NCBI GenBank assembly: GCA_900541055.1
Contig: UQHZ01000001.1
Span: 1-64,000 of the forward strand
Direction of reading: 5' to 3'
Length of the DNA stretch: 64,000 nt
From: an uncultured Collinsella sp.
Lineage (GTDB): Bacteria; Actinomycetota; Coriobacteriia; Coriobacteriales; Coriobacteriaceae
The translations under genes and the position numbers were made by a program. Positions 50,946 to 58,895 of this stretch are shown in pieces (within the stretch, counting starts at the first letter, position 1; every line of letters starts with the position of its first letter). Under the pieces are notes generated by a model. That model saw only the letters and a program-made list of their open reading frames with translations, was not told the origin of the DNA and searched no databases.

Positions 50946-51111
50946 TGGAAATACGCTCCCGATGCGCGTATAGTACCGATTGTTTTGTCGGCTCCTGCTG
51001 CGTCGAGTCCAAACCGCAAAATGCCATGAGCGGCGCGGATGCAGCCAGGAGGCACGAGGACAACCCATCGTGGCCACGCCCCGTGCTTAAAACCCCAAGA
51101 AGGAGTGAACA
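50946..51111 (+). promoter_or_regulatory. Promoter and structured leader of rplE
   Basis: TATAGT (50969-50974) with a weak -35-like TGGAAA 17 bases upstream is a likely promoter. The leader can form a long stem of CTCCT-CTGC (about 50991-51000) with GCAGC-AGGAG (about 51042-51053) and a GCACG/CGTGC stem before the AAGGAG of rplE. A separate promoter is what one expects if rplE has been cut off from rplX for a long time. Confidence 0.5.
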
Positions 51112-51669
51112 ATGGCAGAAGAGAAGTATGTGCCGCGTCTGAAGACCAAGTACAACAACGAGGTCAAGCAGCAGCTTCAGGACAAGTTCCAGTACGAGAA
51201 CGTCATGATGATCCCCAAGTTTGAGAAGATCGTCGTGAACATGGGTGTCGGCGAGGCCGCTACCGATTCCAAGGCCATCGACGGTGCCGTGCGCGACCTG
51301 CGCGCCATCACCGGCCAGCAGCCGATGATCACCCGTGCCCGCAAGTCCATCGCTACCTTCCGCCTGCGTGCTGGTATGCCGATCGGCTGCAAGGTTACCC
51401 TGCGTGGCGACCGTATGTGGGAGTTCTTCGATCGTCTGACCTCCGTCGCGATCCCCCGTATCCGCGACTTCCGCGGCATCTCCGCCAAGAGCTTCGACGG
51501 CCGTGGTAACTTCTCCATGGGCGTCACCGAGCAGCTCATCTTCCCCGAGATCGACTTCGACTCCGTCGATCACCAGCGCGGTATGGACATCACTTTCGTG
51601 ACAACCGCCAACACCGATGAGGAGGCCAAGGCCCTTCTGGACGCCTTCGGTTTCCCGTTCAAGAAATAG
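51112..51669 (+). CDS. rplE: 50S ribosomal protein L5
   Basis: L5 binds 5S rRNA and contacts the P-site tRNA. The 185-residue product is standard in length, with FQYENVMMIPKFEKIVVNMG, QQPMITRARKSIATFRLRAG and the RDFRGIS motif. It normally follows rplX within a few bases; here rplX is 45 kb upstream and rplE has its own promoter region. rpsN follows after 79 bases holding an AAGCGCCG/CGGCGCTT hairpin. Confidence 0.97.
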   Translation: MAEEKYVPRLKTKYNNEVKQQLQDKFQYENVMMIPKFEKIVVNMGVGEAATDSKAIDGAVRDLRAITGQQPMITRARKSIATFRLRAGMPIGCKVTLRGDRMWEFFDRLTSVAIPRIRDFRGISAKSFDGRGNFSMGVTEQLIFPEIDFDSVDHQRGMDITFVTTANTDEEAKALLDAFGFPFKK

Positions 51670-51748
51670 GTTCACCTGCCCTATAAGCGCCGTTCCCACA
51701 AGGGGGCGGCGCTTGGGGCGAACAATACTCTATGTGAGGAGGATATAA

Positions 51749-51934
51749 GTGGCTAAGACATCGATGATCGTCAAGTGCAATCGCAAGCAGAAGTTCTCTA
51801 CTCGTGAGTACACGCGCTGCCAGCGCTGCGGCCGTCCGCACTCTGTGTACCGCAAGTTCGGCCTGTGCCGTGTCTGCTTCCGCGAGCTTGCACTCAAGGG
51901 CGAGCTTCCCGGCGTTAAGAAGGCCAGCTGGTAA
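51749..51934 (+). CDS. rpsN: 30S ribosomal protein S14, zinc-binding type
   Basis: This is the 61-residue type Z form of S14. It carries TRCQRCGRPHSVYRKFGLCRVCF with two CxxC pairs that bind zinc, so ribosome assembly here uses zinc. It begins on GTG at 51749 with GAGGAGG upstream. The zinc form in this position is usual in Gram-positive spc operons. A 119-base gap separates it from rpsH. Confidence 0.96.
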   Translation: MAKTSMIVKCNRKQKFSTREYTRCQRCGRPHSVYRKFGLCRVCFRELALKGELPGVKKASW

Positions 51935-52053
51935 GTCACTACCAGCGTTTCAAGCATCAGTTTGGAACAGGGAAAACGCGCTAAAAAGGCTTTGCCGTTA
52001 AGGGCGGCGAAGAACCAAGAGCACGTGTTCATCAAGAACGAAGGAGAATCTGT

Positions 52054-52452
52054 ATGAACCTTACAGACCCGATCGCAGATATGCTTACGCGCATCCGTAA
52101 CGCTAACTCTGTGAACAAGGCCACGGTCTCCATGCCGAGCAGCAAGAAGCTCGTCGAGATCGCTCGTGTTCTGCACGAGGAGGGCTACATCGAGGGCTAC
52201 GATGTCGAGGACACCGTTCCCCAGAAGACTCTGCACATCACGCTTAAGTATGGTCCCAAGAAGGCTAAGGTCATCAACGGCATCCGCCGCATTTCCAAGC
52301 CGGGCCTGCGTAAGTACACCGGCGTTGCCGACATGCCCCGCGTCCGCGGTGGCCTTGGTACCGCCATTATTTCCACCAGCCATGGCGTCATGACCGACCG
52401 CGATGCTCGCAAGCACAACGTCGGCGGCGAGATCATCGCTTACGTCTGGTAA
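52054..52452 (+). CDS. rpsH: 30S ribosomal protein S8
   Basis: S8 binds helix 21 of 16S rRNA and in E. coli represses the spc operon by binding mRNA near rplE. The 132-residue product starts MNLTDPIADMLTRIRNANSV and ends with the signature STSHGVMTDRDARKHNVGGE. AAGGAG lies before the ATG. The gap upstream (51935-52053) has no obvious S8-like mimic that I can identify by eye. Confidence 0.97.
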   Translation: MNLTDPIADMLTRIRNANSVNKATVSMPSSKKLVEIARVLHEEGYIEGYDVEDTVPQKTLHITLKYGPKKAKVINGIRRISKPGLRKYTGVADMPRVRGGLGTAIISTSHGVMTDRDARKHNVGGEIIAYVW

Positions 52453-52485
52453 TTCGCTCGGTAGGTAGAAGGAAAGGAGATCACC

Positions 52486-53022
52486 GTGTCTCGTATCGGT
52501 AATAAGCCTGTCCAGATTCCCGCCGGAGTCGAAGTGGCAGTCAACGGCAACAACGTTGTCGTCAAGGGCCCCAAGGGCCAGCTCGAGCTCGATGTCTTTG
52601 AGAAGCTCGCTATCAACGTCGAGGACAACATCCTCACCGTTTCCCGTCCCGACGACGAGCGTGAGACCCGTGCCCGCCACGGCCTCACCCGCGCCCTCAT
52701 CCACAACATGGTTGTTGGCGTTTCCGAGGGCTTCGAGAAGAAGCTCGAGCTCGCCGGCGTCGGTTACCGCGTGCAGCAGAAGGGCAAGAACCTCGAGTTC
52801 TCCCTGGGCTTCTCGCACCCCGTGATCGTCGAGGCTCCCGAGGGCATCACCTTCGAGGTTCCCGACAACACCCACGTGAACGTCAAGGGTATCAACAAGC
52901 AGCAGGTCGGTCAGATTGCCGCTGAGATCCGCGGCCATCGTCCTCCCGAGCCTTACAAGGGCAAGGGTATCCACTACGTTGGCGAGCACATCCGCCGCAA
53001 GCTGGGTAAGGCCGCCAAGTAG
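52486..53022 (+). CDS. rplF: 50S ribosomal protein L6
   Basis: L6 lies near the factor-binding site of the 50S subunit. The 178-residue product has two homologous domains and the signature PEPYKGKGIHYVGEHIRRK near its C-terminus. It starts on GTG at 52486 with AAAGGAG upstream. rplR follows after 75 bases, a little longer than usual, with a GCACC/GGTGC stem in the gap. Confidence 0.96.
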   Translation: MSRIGNKPVQIPAGVEVAVNGNNVVVKGPKGQLELDVFEKLAINVEDNILTVSRPDDERETRARHGLTRALIHNMVVGVSEGFEKKLELAGVGYRVQQKGKNLEFSLGFSHPVIVEAPEGITFEVPDNTHVNVKGINKQQVGQIAAEIRGHRPPEPYKGKGIHYVGEHIRRKLGKAAK

Positions 53023-53097
53023 TCGTAACCGACTCACTCGCATAAGACCAGCACCCCGTCAGGTGCTGGCAAGATCAACCTTTTTAGGAGTTTACGT

Positions 53098-53466
53098 ATG
53101 AACAAGCATAAGGCGAAGCTGGAAGGCCTCAAGCGTCGTCAGCGTCGTGTTCGCGGCAAGGTCTCGGGTACCTCCGAGCGTCCGCGTCTTCGCGTGACCC
53201 GTACTAACGCCAACATCTATGCCCAGATCATCGACGACAGCAAGGGCTCCAGCCTGACGCTCGTCTCTGCCTCGACCCTCGAGGCCGAGTTCAAGGGCAC
53301 CCACACCTCGAACAAGGAGGCTGCGGAGAAGGTCGGTCAGCTCGTTGGCAAGCGCGCCATCGAGGCCGGCATCACCAAGGTCGCCTTCGATCGCGGTGGC
53401 CGTATCTACCATGGCCGCGTCAAGGCCCTCGCCGACGGTGCTCGTGCCGCCGGTCTCGAGTTCTAG
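53098..53466 (+). CDS. rplR: 50S ribosomal protein L18
   Basis: L18 binds 5S rRNA together with L5. The 122-residue product starts with a basic tail (MNKHKAKLEGLKRRQRRVRG) and continues RLRVTRTNANIYAQIIDD, then the C-terminal FDRGGRIYHGRVKALADGAR. TAGGAG lies before the ATG. rpsE follows 14 bases later. Length and motifs are typical. Confidence 0.96.
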   Translation: MNKHKAKLEGLKRRQRRVRGKVSGTSERPRLRVTRTNANIYAQIIDDSKGSSLTLVSASTLEAEFKGTHTSNKEAAEKVGQLVGKRAIEAGITKVAFDRGGRIYHGRVKALADGARAAGLEF

Positions 53467-53480
53467 GAGGTATGTAGCAC

Positions 53481-54005
53481 ATGGCTCGTAATCAGAAGCA
53501 GCAGCGCGAGGCCTCCGAGTTCGAGGAGCGCGTCGTTTACATCAACCGCGTGTCGAAGACCGTCAAGGGTGGTCGTCGCATGAGCCTCGTCGCTCTCGTC
53601 GTCGTTGGCGACGGCAAGGGCAACGTCGGCGTTGGCATGGGCAAGTCCGCTGAGGTGCCCATGGCCATCTCCAAGGCATCTCTCGATGCCAAGAAGAACA
53701 TGTTCCACGTGCCGGTGACCGAGCAGGGCACCATCCCGCACGAGGTTCTCGGCCACTTTGGTGCCGGCCGCATCATCATCAAGCCCGCTGTCGAGGGTAC
53801 CGGCGTTATCGCCGGCGGCGCTGTGCGTCCCCTCTTCGAGCTTGCTGGCATCAAGAACGTCCTGTCCAAGTCCCTCGGTACCGACAACGGCCTCAACATC
53901 ATCAAGGCTGCCGTCGAGGGCCTCAAGGAGCTCTCCAGCCCTGAGGACGTCGCGGCTCGCCGTGGCCTGACGGTCTCCGAGATGTTCGTCGGTAAGGAGA
54001 ACTAA
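53481..54005 (+). CDS. rpsE: 30S ribosomal protein S5
   Basis: S5 shapes the mRNA channel and affects decoding accuracy. The 174-residue product contains the N-terminal double-stranded RNA-binding fold (EERVVYINRVSKTVKGGRRM) and the S5 signature GKSAEVPMAISKASLDAKKN, plus the C-terminal ribosomal S5 domain with GTGVIAGGAVRPLFELAGI. GGAGG precedes the ATG. rpmD starts two bases after the stop. Confidence 0.97.
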   Translation: MARNQKQQREASEFEERVVYINRVSKTVKGGRRMSLVALVVVGDGKGNVGVGMGKSAEVPMAISKASLDAKKNMFHVPVTEQGTIPHEVLGHFGAGRIIIKPAVEGTGVIAGGAVRPLFELAGIKNVLSKSLGTDNGLNIIKAAVEGLKELSSPEDVAARRGLTVSEMFVGKEN

Positions 54006-54007
54006 GC

Positions 54008-54190
54008 ATGGCTGACACCATCAAGATCAAGCAGGTCCGCAGCACCAACGGTTGCAAGCAGGACCAGGTCCGTACTGTCCGTGCCCTCGGTCTCCACAGG
54101 ATCCGCGAGGTTCGCGAGATTGCTGACAACGAGTCCGTCCGCGGCATGATCTTCAAGGTCAAGCACCTTGTCGAGATTGTAGAGGAGTAG
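54008..54190 (+). CDS. rpmD: 50S ribosomal protein L30
   Basis: The 60-residue product is the short bacterial L30: IKIKQVRSTNGCKQDQVRTV, then LGLHRIREVREIADNESVRG. It is non-essential in some bacteria but is in its usual position between rpsE and rplO. The ribosome binding site (TAAGGAG) lies within the end of rpsE. rplO follows three bases later. Confidence 0.94.
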   Translation: MADTIKIKQVRSTNGCKQDQVRTVRALGLHRIREVREIADNESVRGMIFKVKHLVEIVEE

Positions 54191-54193
54191 CAA

Positions 54194-54643
54194 ATGCAGC
54201 TTCACGATCTTACTCCCGCGCCCGGTTCCACTCAGAACCGCAAGCGCGTCGGCCGTGGCAATTCTTCGGGTCACGGCACCACTTCTGGCCGCGGCCAGAA
54301 GGGCCAGGGTTCCCGCTCTGGCGGCACCAAGGGTGCCGGCTTCGAGGGTGGCCAGACTCCGCTGGCTATGCGCCTGCCCAAGCTTCCGGGCTTCCGCAAC
54401 CCCCGTCGTATCGAGTACACCGCTGTTAACGTTGAGCGTCTCGAGCGTAAGTTCGAGGACGGCGCTGTGATCGACGGTGCCGCTCTTAAGGCCGCTCGCA
54501 TCACCAAGAGCGAGTTCGAGCCCGTCAAGGTGCTCGGCAATGGTGAGCTCACCAAGAAGTTCACGGTCAAGGTCGACAAGGTCAGCGCTTCTGCGCAGGC
54601 CAAGATCGAGGCCGCCGGCGGAAAGGTCGAGCTGCCGTGCTAA
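54194..54643 (+). CDS. rplO: 50S ribosomal protein L15
   Basis: L15 is a late-assembly protein with a long extended N-terminus. The 149-residue product shows MQLHDLTPAPGSTQNRKRVG, the Gly/Arg-rich GNSSGHGTTSGRGQKGQGSR and GGQTPLAMRLPKLPGF. The C-terminal globular domain is complete. Its stop lies inside the secY start region: secY begins on GTG at 54637, overlapping by seven bases. Confidence 0.96.
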   Translation: MQLHDLTPAPGSTQNRKRVGRGNSSGHGTTSGRGQKGQGSRSGGTKGAGFEGGQTPLAMRLPKLPGFRNPRRIEYTAVNVERLERKFEDGAVIDGAALKAARITKSEFEPVKVLGNGELTKKFTVKVDKVSASAQAKIEAAGGKVELPC

Positions 54644-55923
54644 ATGGTCTTAAGAATGCTTTCCGCATCAAAGAATTGCGCGAAAAGATTCTTTTTACCA
54701 TAGCTATGCTCGTCGTGTACCGCATTGGTGCGCACGTTCCTGTGCCCGGCATTCCCTTCCAGGGGATGCTGGGCCTTTTCTCGACCGATAACAATTCGGT
54801 CGCCGCAGGTGCTATGGCCCTCCTGAATCTTTTCTCTGGCGGCGCGTTGAGCTATGTGTCGGTGTTTTCGCTGGGCATCATGCCTTACATCACCAGCTCG
54901 ATCATCCTCCAGATGCTCCAGGCCGTCGTGCCTTCCCTGCATGAGCTTGCCCGCGAGGGCGAGGTCGGTCAGACCAAGATTACGCAGTATTCGCGTTACC
55001 TCACCCTGGCTCTGGCAATCCTCAACTCCGTGGGTTACCTCTTCCTCTTTAAGAGCTTCGGCATCAGCTTCAATGGCGCCGGCGCTCCCGAGATCATCTT
55101 CGACCTCATGATCGTCGGTACGCTCACCGCGGGCGCCATGCTGATCATGTGGATTGGTGAGCTCATCACCCAGCGCGGTATCGGCAATGGCATGTCGCTG
55201 ATCATCTTCGCGAACATCATGGCCGGTCTGCCGCAGGCTATCTTCTCCAGCACCGAGGGCAATGCCGGTGGCATCATCACCATGGTGATCATCTGCGCCA
55301 TCATCCTGCTGGTTATCCCGCTGATTGTTTTCCTTGAGCGCGGCCAGCGCCGCATCCCGGTCTCCTACGCTAAGCGCGTCGTGGGCCGTCGCATGATGGG
55401 TGGTCAGACCACCTACCTGCCCATCAAGGTCAACACCGCGGGTGTCGTGCCGATCATCTTCGCTTCGGCGCTGCTGTACTTTCCGGCTCAGATTGCCGTG
55501 TTCTTCCCCGGCATCGGCTGGATCCAGGCAGTTGCCTCTGCGCTTTCGCGCGGCTGGCTCAACTGGGTGCTTAACGTTGTCCTCATCGTGTTTTTCGCGT
55601 ACTTCTACACCTCCATGGTGTTCAACCCCGATGATACGGCCGACAACCTTAAGAAGCAGGGCGGCTTTATTCCGGGCGTGCGTCCGGGTAGGGCTACCGC
55701 GGCCTACATCAAGAACGCGCTCAACAAGATTACGCTTCCCAGCGCTGTCTTTTTGGCGCTCATCGCCATCGTGCCTTCGATCATCTTCTCCTTCACGGGT
55801 AACCAGCTGATTCAGGCATTTGGCGGCACGTCCATCCTCATCATGGTCGGCGTCGTGCTCGACACGGTCGATAAGCTCGAAGGCCAGATCAAGATGTATG
55901 ATTACGATGGATTCTTTAAATAG
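54637..55923 (+). CDS. secY: Preprotein translocase subunit SecY
   Basis: SecY forms the protein-conducting channel of the membrane. The 428-residue product has ten hydrophobic helices. Visible landmarks are RIGAHVPVPGI in the first, LGIMPYITSSIILQ in the plug/TM2 region, and the cytoplasmic loop ERGQRRIPVSYAKRVVGRRM. GTG at 54637 gives the family N-terminus LNGLKNAFRIKELREKILFT; the ATG at 54644 is in another frame. Start overlap with rplO implies coupling. Confidence 0.95.
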   Translation: MLNGLKNAFRIKELREKILFTIAMLVVYRIGAHVPVPGIPFQGMLGLFSTDNNSVAAGAMALLNLFSGGALSYVSVFSLGIMPYITSSIILQMLQAVVPSLHELAREGEVGQTKITQYSRYLTLALAILNSVGYLFLFKSFGISFNGAGAPEIIFDLMIVGTLTAGAMLIMWIGELITQRGIGNGMSLIIFANIMAGLPQAIFSSTEGNAGGIITMVIICAIILLVIPLIVFLERGQRRIPVSYAKRVVGRRMMGGQTTYLPIKVNTAGVVPIIFASALLYFPAQIAVFFPGIGWIQAVASALSRGWLNWVLNVVLIVFFAYFYTSMVFNPDDTADNLKKQGGFIPGVRPGRATAAYIKNALNKITLPSAVFLALIAIVPSIIFSFTGNQLIQAFGGTSILIMVGVVLDTVDKLEGQIKMYDYDGFFK

Positions 55924-55941
55924 GCTAGAGGAGGATTGCTC

Positions 55942-56568
55942 ATGAACCTCGTATTGCTCGGAGCTCCGGGTGCCGGTAAGGGTACCGTCGCACAGGAGCT
56001 CGTCGCCGAGTTTGGCGTCGCTCACATTTCCACGGGCGACCTGCTGCGTGCTGCCGTCAAGGGTGGCACCGAGCTTGGTATTCAGGCTAAGAAGTACATG
56101 GACGCTGGCGAGCTCGTTCCCGATCAGCTCGTGATCGACCTTGTCAAGGAGCGCCTTGCCGCCGATGACGCCCAGCAGGGCTTCATCCTCGACGGCTTCC
56201 CGCGCAACACCGCCCAGGCCGTGACGCTCGATTCCGAGCTCTCCGCCATGGGTCGCGAGATCGACTGCGCCCTTCTGGTCGATGTGGCCCCCGAGGTCAT
56301 TATCGATCGTCTGTCTTCGCGTCGCACCTGCCGCGCCTGCGGTTACACCGGCACCGCTGCCGATGTCACCTGCCCCAAGTGTGGCGGCGAGATGTATCAG
56401 CGCGACGACGACAAGCCCGAGACCATCAAGAACCGTCTCGACGTCTACGAGAAGTCCACGAGCCCGCTCGTCGACTACTATCGTGGCCAGGGTCTGCTCA
56501 AGTCGGTCAACGGTGACCAGGCTCGCGAGACCGTGTACGGGGATGTCAAAGAGGCTCTCGGTCTATGA
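55942..56568 (+). CDS. adk: Adenylate kinase, zinc-LID form
   Basis: Adk balances ATP, ADP and AMP. The 208-residue product has the P-loop GAPGAGKGT (about 7-15), DGFPRN, and an LID domain with CRACGYTG...CPKCGG, four cysteines that bind zinc as in Gram-positive enzymes. ATG at 55942 follows GAGGAGG; a TTG six bases earlier is less likely. Its stop overlaps the map start (ATGA). Confidence 0.96.
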   Translation: MNLVLLGAPGAGKGTVAQELVAEFGVAHISTGDLLRAAVKGGTELGIQAKKYMDAGELVPDQLVIDLVKERLAADDAQQGFILDGFPRNTAQAVTLDSELSAMGREIDCALLVDVAPEVIIDRLSSRRTCRACGYTGTAADVTCPKCGGEMYQRDDDKPETIKNRLDVYEKSTSPLVDYYRGQGLLKSVNGDQARETVYGDVKEALGL

Positions 56569-57353
56569 TCAAGATTAAGTCTGCAACGCAAATCGAGCAG
56601 ATGAAGAAGGCAGGAGCGCTATCTAAGATGGCGCTCCGCCACGTTGGAGCCATGGTGCGCCCTGGCGTTTCGACTTTTGAGCTCGATCAGCTCGCGGAGC
56701 AGATTATCCGCATGCATGGTGGCACCCCAGCCTTTAAGGGTTACGGCGGGTTTCCCGGAACCATTTGCGCATCGATTAACGATGCCGTGGTACACGGTAT
56801 TCCCAACCCTGACATGATCCTGCGCGATGGCGATATCATCTCCATCGATACGGGAGCCGTTGTCGACGGTTGGGTCGGCGATAACGCATGGACGTTTTTC
56901 GTCGGCACCCCCACGCCCGAAGCCAAGGCTTTGTGCGAGGTCACGCGTGATTGCCTTAAGGCTGCCATCGAGCAGGCTGTTCCCGGTAACCATATCGGGG
57001 ACGTCGGTTATGCCGTTCAGTCCCTCGCCGAGTCTCACGGTTACGGCGTGCTTCGTGATTATGTGGGCCATGGCATTGGCCGTGTGATGCACGAGGACCC
57101 CAATGTTCCTAACTATGGAAAGAAGGGGAGGGGCGTTCGCCTCCAGGCCGGCATGGTTATTGCCATCGAGCCGATGGTTACGATGGGTTCCAACCATGTG
57201 AGCACGGGCTCCGACGGTTGGATTGTTACGACCAACGACCACCTGCCCGCCGCGCACTACGAGAACACCGTCGCCATCACCAATGACGGTCCGGTGATTC
57301 TCACCACGGATGCGCAAGGTGCTTGGTGTTCCTTGCAAGGCGGTGAAATGTAA
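56565..57353 (+). CDS. map: Methionine aminopeptidase, type I
   Basis: Removes the N-terminal Met from new proteins. The 262-residue product has the metal ligands in order: DTGAVVDGWVGDNAWTF (two Asp), GHGIGRVMHEDP (His), EPMVTMG (Glu) and a C-terminal glutamate in HYENTVAIT. It starts within the adk stop. Its own stop codon (57351-57353) lies inside an 8-base direct repeat that borders a MITE-like palindrome, so the gene end may have been shaped by an insertion. Confidence 0.95.
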   Translation: MIKIKSATQIEQMKKAGALSKMALRHVGAMVRPGVSTFELDQLAEQIIRMHGGTPAFKGYGGFPGTICASINDAVVHGIPNPDMILRDGDIISIDTGAVVDGWVGDNAWTFFVGTPTPEAKALCEVTRDCLKAAIEQAVPGNHIGDVGYAVQSLAESHGYGVLRDYVGHGIGRVMHEDPNVPNYGKKGRGVRLQAGMVIAIEPMVTMGSNHVSTGSDGWIVTTNDHLPAAHYENTVAITNDGPVILTTDAQGAWCSLQGGEM

Positions 57354-57481
57354 AAGTCGCCGCCCCCTGATGCCCAACCTCGCCTTTCAATTTCGAAGGC
57401 ATGACCCCAAGGTCTATGCCTTCTCATTTCAAGGCGATCTTGGGCATCAGGGAACGGCTTTGTTTTACATTTCAAATGTAA
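57345..57481. mobile_element. MITE-like nested palindrome at the map stop codon
   Basis: GAAATGTAAAA (57345-57355) pairs with TTTTACATTTC (57463-57473). Inside, CCCTGATGCCCAA pairs with TTGGGCATCAGGG, CGCCTT with AAGGCG, and GAAGGCAT with ATGCCTTC, forming one long nested hairpin. The 8 bases AAATGTAA occur directly at 57346-57353 and 57474-57481, like a target-site duplication around a 120-bp non-coding insert. It may instead simply be a large terminator. Confidence 0.5.
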
Positions 57482-57517
57482 CAAGTTCCACTTAGTTGTG
57501 GAGCCATTACGAAGTTA

Positions 57518-57546
57518 TTACGATGCGTGCATACGTGTTGTAGAAT
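57518..57546 (+). promoter_or_regulatory. Promoter of infA
   Basis: TTACGA (57518-57523) and TAGAAT (57541-57546) are 17 bases apart, 40 bases upstream of infA. A TG two bases before the -10 box strengthens it. The MITE-like palindrome just upstream would block read-through from map, so this promoter probably drives infA-rpmJ-rpsM-rpsK-rpsD-rpoA-rplQ. Confidence 0.65.
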
Positions 57547-57585
57547 ACTCAATCGCTGTCGTTTTCTAGAGAAAGATGATTGCTT

Positions 57586-57804
57586 GTGAAGAAGGAAGAC
57601 GCAATTGAGCTCGAGGGTACGGTAAAGGAACCGTTGCCCAACGCCATGTTTAAGGTCGAGCTCGAGAACGGTCATTCGGTTCTGTGCAACATTTCTGGCA
57701 AGATCCGAATGAATTACATCCGTATTCTCCCCGGTGACAGGGTTGTCGTGGAGCTTTCCCCGTACGACCTGACCCGCGGCCGCATCACCTATCGCTACAA
57801 ATAG
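57586..57804 (+). CDS. infA: Translation initiation factor IF-1
   Basis: IF-1 blocks the A-site during initiation. GTG at 57586 gives 72 residues, the standard size, reading KKEDAIELEGTVKEPLPNAM, then NGHSVLCNISGKIRMNYIRI and ELSPYDLTRGRITYRYK. A TTG two codons earlier is possible but not needed. The ribosome binding site is GAAAGATG, moderate. It is preceded by its own promoter. Confidence 0.95.
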   Translation: MKKEDAIELEGTVKEPLPNAMFKVELENGHSVLCNISGKIRMNYIRILPGDRVVVELSPYDLTRGRITYRYK

Positions 57805-57954
57805 CGGCACGCATACACGCACTCCATTTCCGACTGCAGGCTTAGCTCAACCTACGGTCGGATTGTGTGTGAAGACCAGCCATAGTTTTAAACGCCTGCG
57901 GCTGGGCGAGTAGATAGTAGGGAAGTAGTTTGAGCGCTACCGAAAGGAAGAACG
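57805..57954 (+). promoter_or_regulatory. Structured spacer between infA and rpmJ
   Basis: Two stems can form: TCCGAC/GTCGGA (about 57828-57864) and CCAGCC/GGCTGG (about 57876-57906). The rpmJ Shine-Dalgarno (AAAGGAAG) follows. The gap is long for this gene pair; a regulatory leader is possible. Confidence 0.4.
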
Positions 57955-58068
57955 ATGAAGGTACGTCCTTCGGTCAAGAAGATGTGCGATAAGTGCAAAA
58001 TCATTAGGCGCCATGGCAAGGTCCTCGTCATTTGCGAGAACCCCCGTCATAAGCAGCGTCAGGGTTAA
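57955..58068 (+). CDS. rpmJ: 50S ribosomal protein L36
   Basis: A 37-residue protein too short for most gene calls: MKVRPSVKKMCDKCKIIRRH followed by GKVLVICENPRHKQRQG. Its CxxC and C-x4-H residues form the zinc site of the C-plus type of L36. AAAGGAAG precedes the ATG. It lies in its usual place between infA and rpsM, 14 bases before the latter. Confidence 0.96.
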   Translation: MKVRPSVKKMCDKCKIIRRHGKVLVICENPRHKQRQG

Positions 58069-58082
58069 GAGAGGAGACTACG

Positions 58083-58457
58083 TTGGCCCGTATTAATGGT
58101 GTCGACCTCCCGCGTGAGAAGCGCGTTGAGATCGGTCTGACCTACATTTACGGCATCGGCCGCACCACTGCGACGAAGATTTGCGTCGAGTGCAACGTTA
58201 ACGTGGATACGCGCGTTAAGGACCTCACCGAGGATGAGGTTAACGCCATCCGCGATTATATCGACAAGAACCAGATCATGGTTGAGGGCGACCTCCGCCG
58301 TGAGCGCAACCAGAACGTCAAGCGCCTTATGGACATCGGCTGCAACCGCGGCCTTCGTCACCGCAAGGGCCTCCCGGTCCGCGGCCAGCGCACCCACACT
58401 AACGCTCGTACCCGCAAGGGCCCGAAGCGTCAGATCGGTGCTAAGAAGAAGAAATAA
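58083..58457 (+). CDS. rpsM: 30S ribosomal protein S13
   Basis: S13 sits in the 30S head and contacts P-site tRNA. The 124-residue product starts on TTG at 58083 (ARINGVDLPREKRVEIGLTY) after AGAGGAG, and ends RGQRTHTNARTRKGPKRQIG with a Lys tail. The helix-two-turn-helix motif around YGIGRTTATKICVE is present. It is followed 14 bases later by rpsK. Confidence 0.96.
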   Translation: MARINGVDLPREKRVEIGLTYIYGIGRTTATKICVECNVNVDTRVKDLTEDEVNAIRDYIDKNQIMVEGDLRRERNQNVKRLMDIGCNRGLRHRKGLPVRGQRTHTNARTRKGPKRQIGAKKKK

Positions 58458-58471
58458 GGAGCGCTAGATAG

Positions 58472-58876
58472 ATGGCTACTGCTAAGAAGAACGTTCGCGC
58501 TGCCCGTCTGAAGCGCGCGGACCGTAAGAACATTTCCGTGGGCCAGGCTCACATCCGTTCTACGTTCAACAACACGATCGTTTCGATCACCGATCCCCAG
58601 GGCAACGTCATTTCCTGGAAGTCGGCTGGCCAGGTGGGCTTCAAGGGCTCCCGTAAGTCCACGCCGTTCGCTGCCCAGATGGCTGCCGAGGCTGCTGCCA
58701 AGCAGGCCATGGAGCACGGTATGAAGAAGGTTTCCGTCTTCGTCAAGGGCCCCGGCTCCGGTCGTGAGACCGCCATCCGCTCTCTCCAGGCTGCTGGCCT
58801 CGAGGTCTCGAGCATCCAGGACAAGACCCCCATTCCGCACAACGGCTGCCGCCCCAAGAAGCGTCGCCGCGTGTAA
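58472..58876 (+). CDS. rpsK: 30S ribosomal protein S11
   Basis: S11 lines the mRNA exit region of the platform. The 134-residue product has a basic N-terminus, then GQAHIRSTFNNTIVSITDPQ, VGFKGSRKSTPFAAQMAAEA and the C-terminal IQDKTPIPHNGCRPKKRRRV. AAGGAG lies upstream. It is followed 19 bases later by rpsD. Confidence 0.97.
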   Translation: MATAKKNVRAARLKRADRKNISVGQAHIRSTFNNTIVSITDPQGNVISWKSAGQVGFKGSRKSTPFAAQMAAEAAAKQAMEHGMKKVSVFVKGPGSGRETAIRSLQAAGLEVSSIQDKTPIPHNGCRPKKRRRV

Positions 58877-58895
58877 CTGAAAGGATCGTATCAAT

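Noticed and set aside
51935..52053. S8-binding regulatory site before rpsH
   Set aside because: I looked for a mimic of the 16S helix-21 site and found none convincing by eye.
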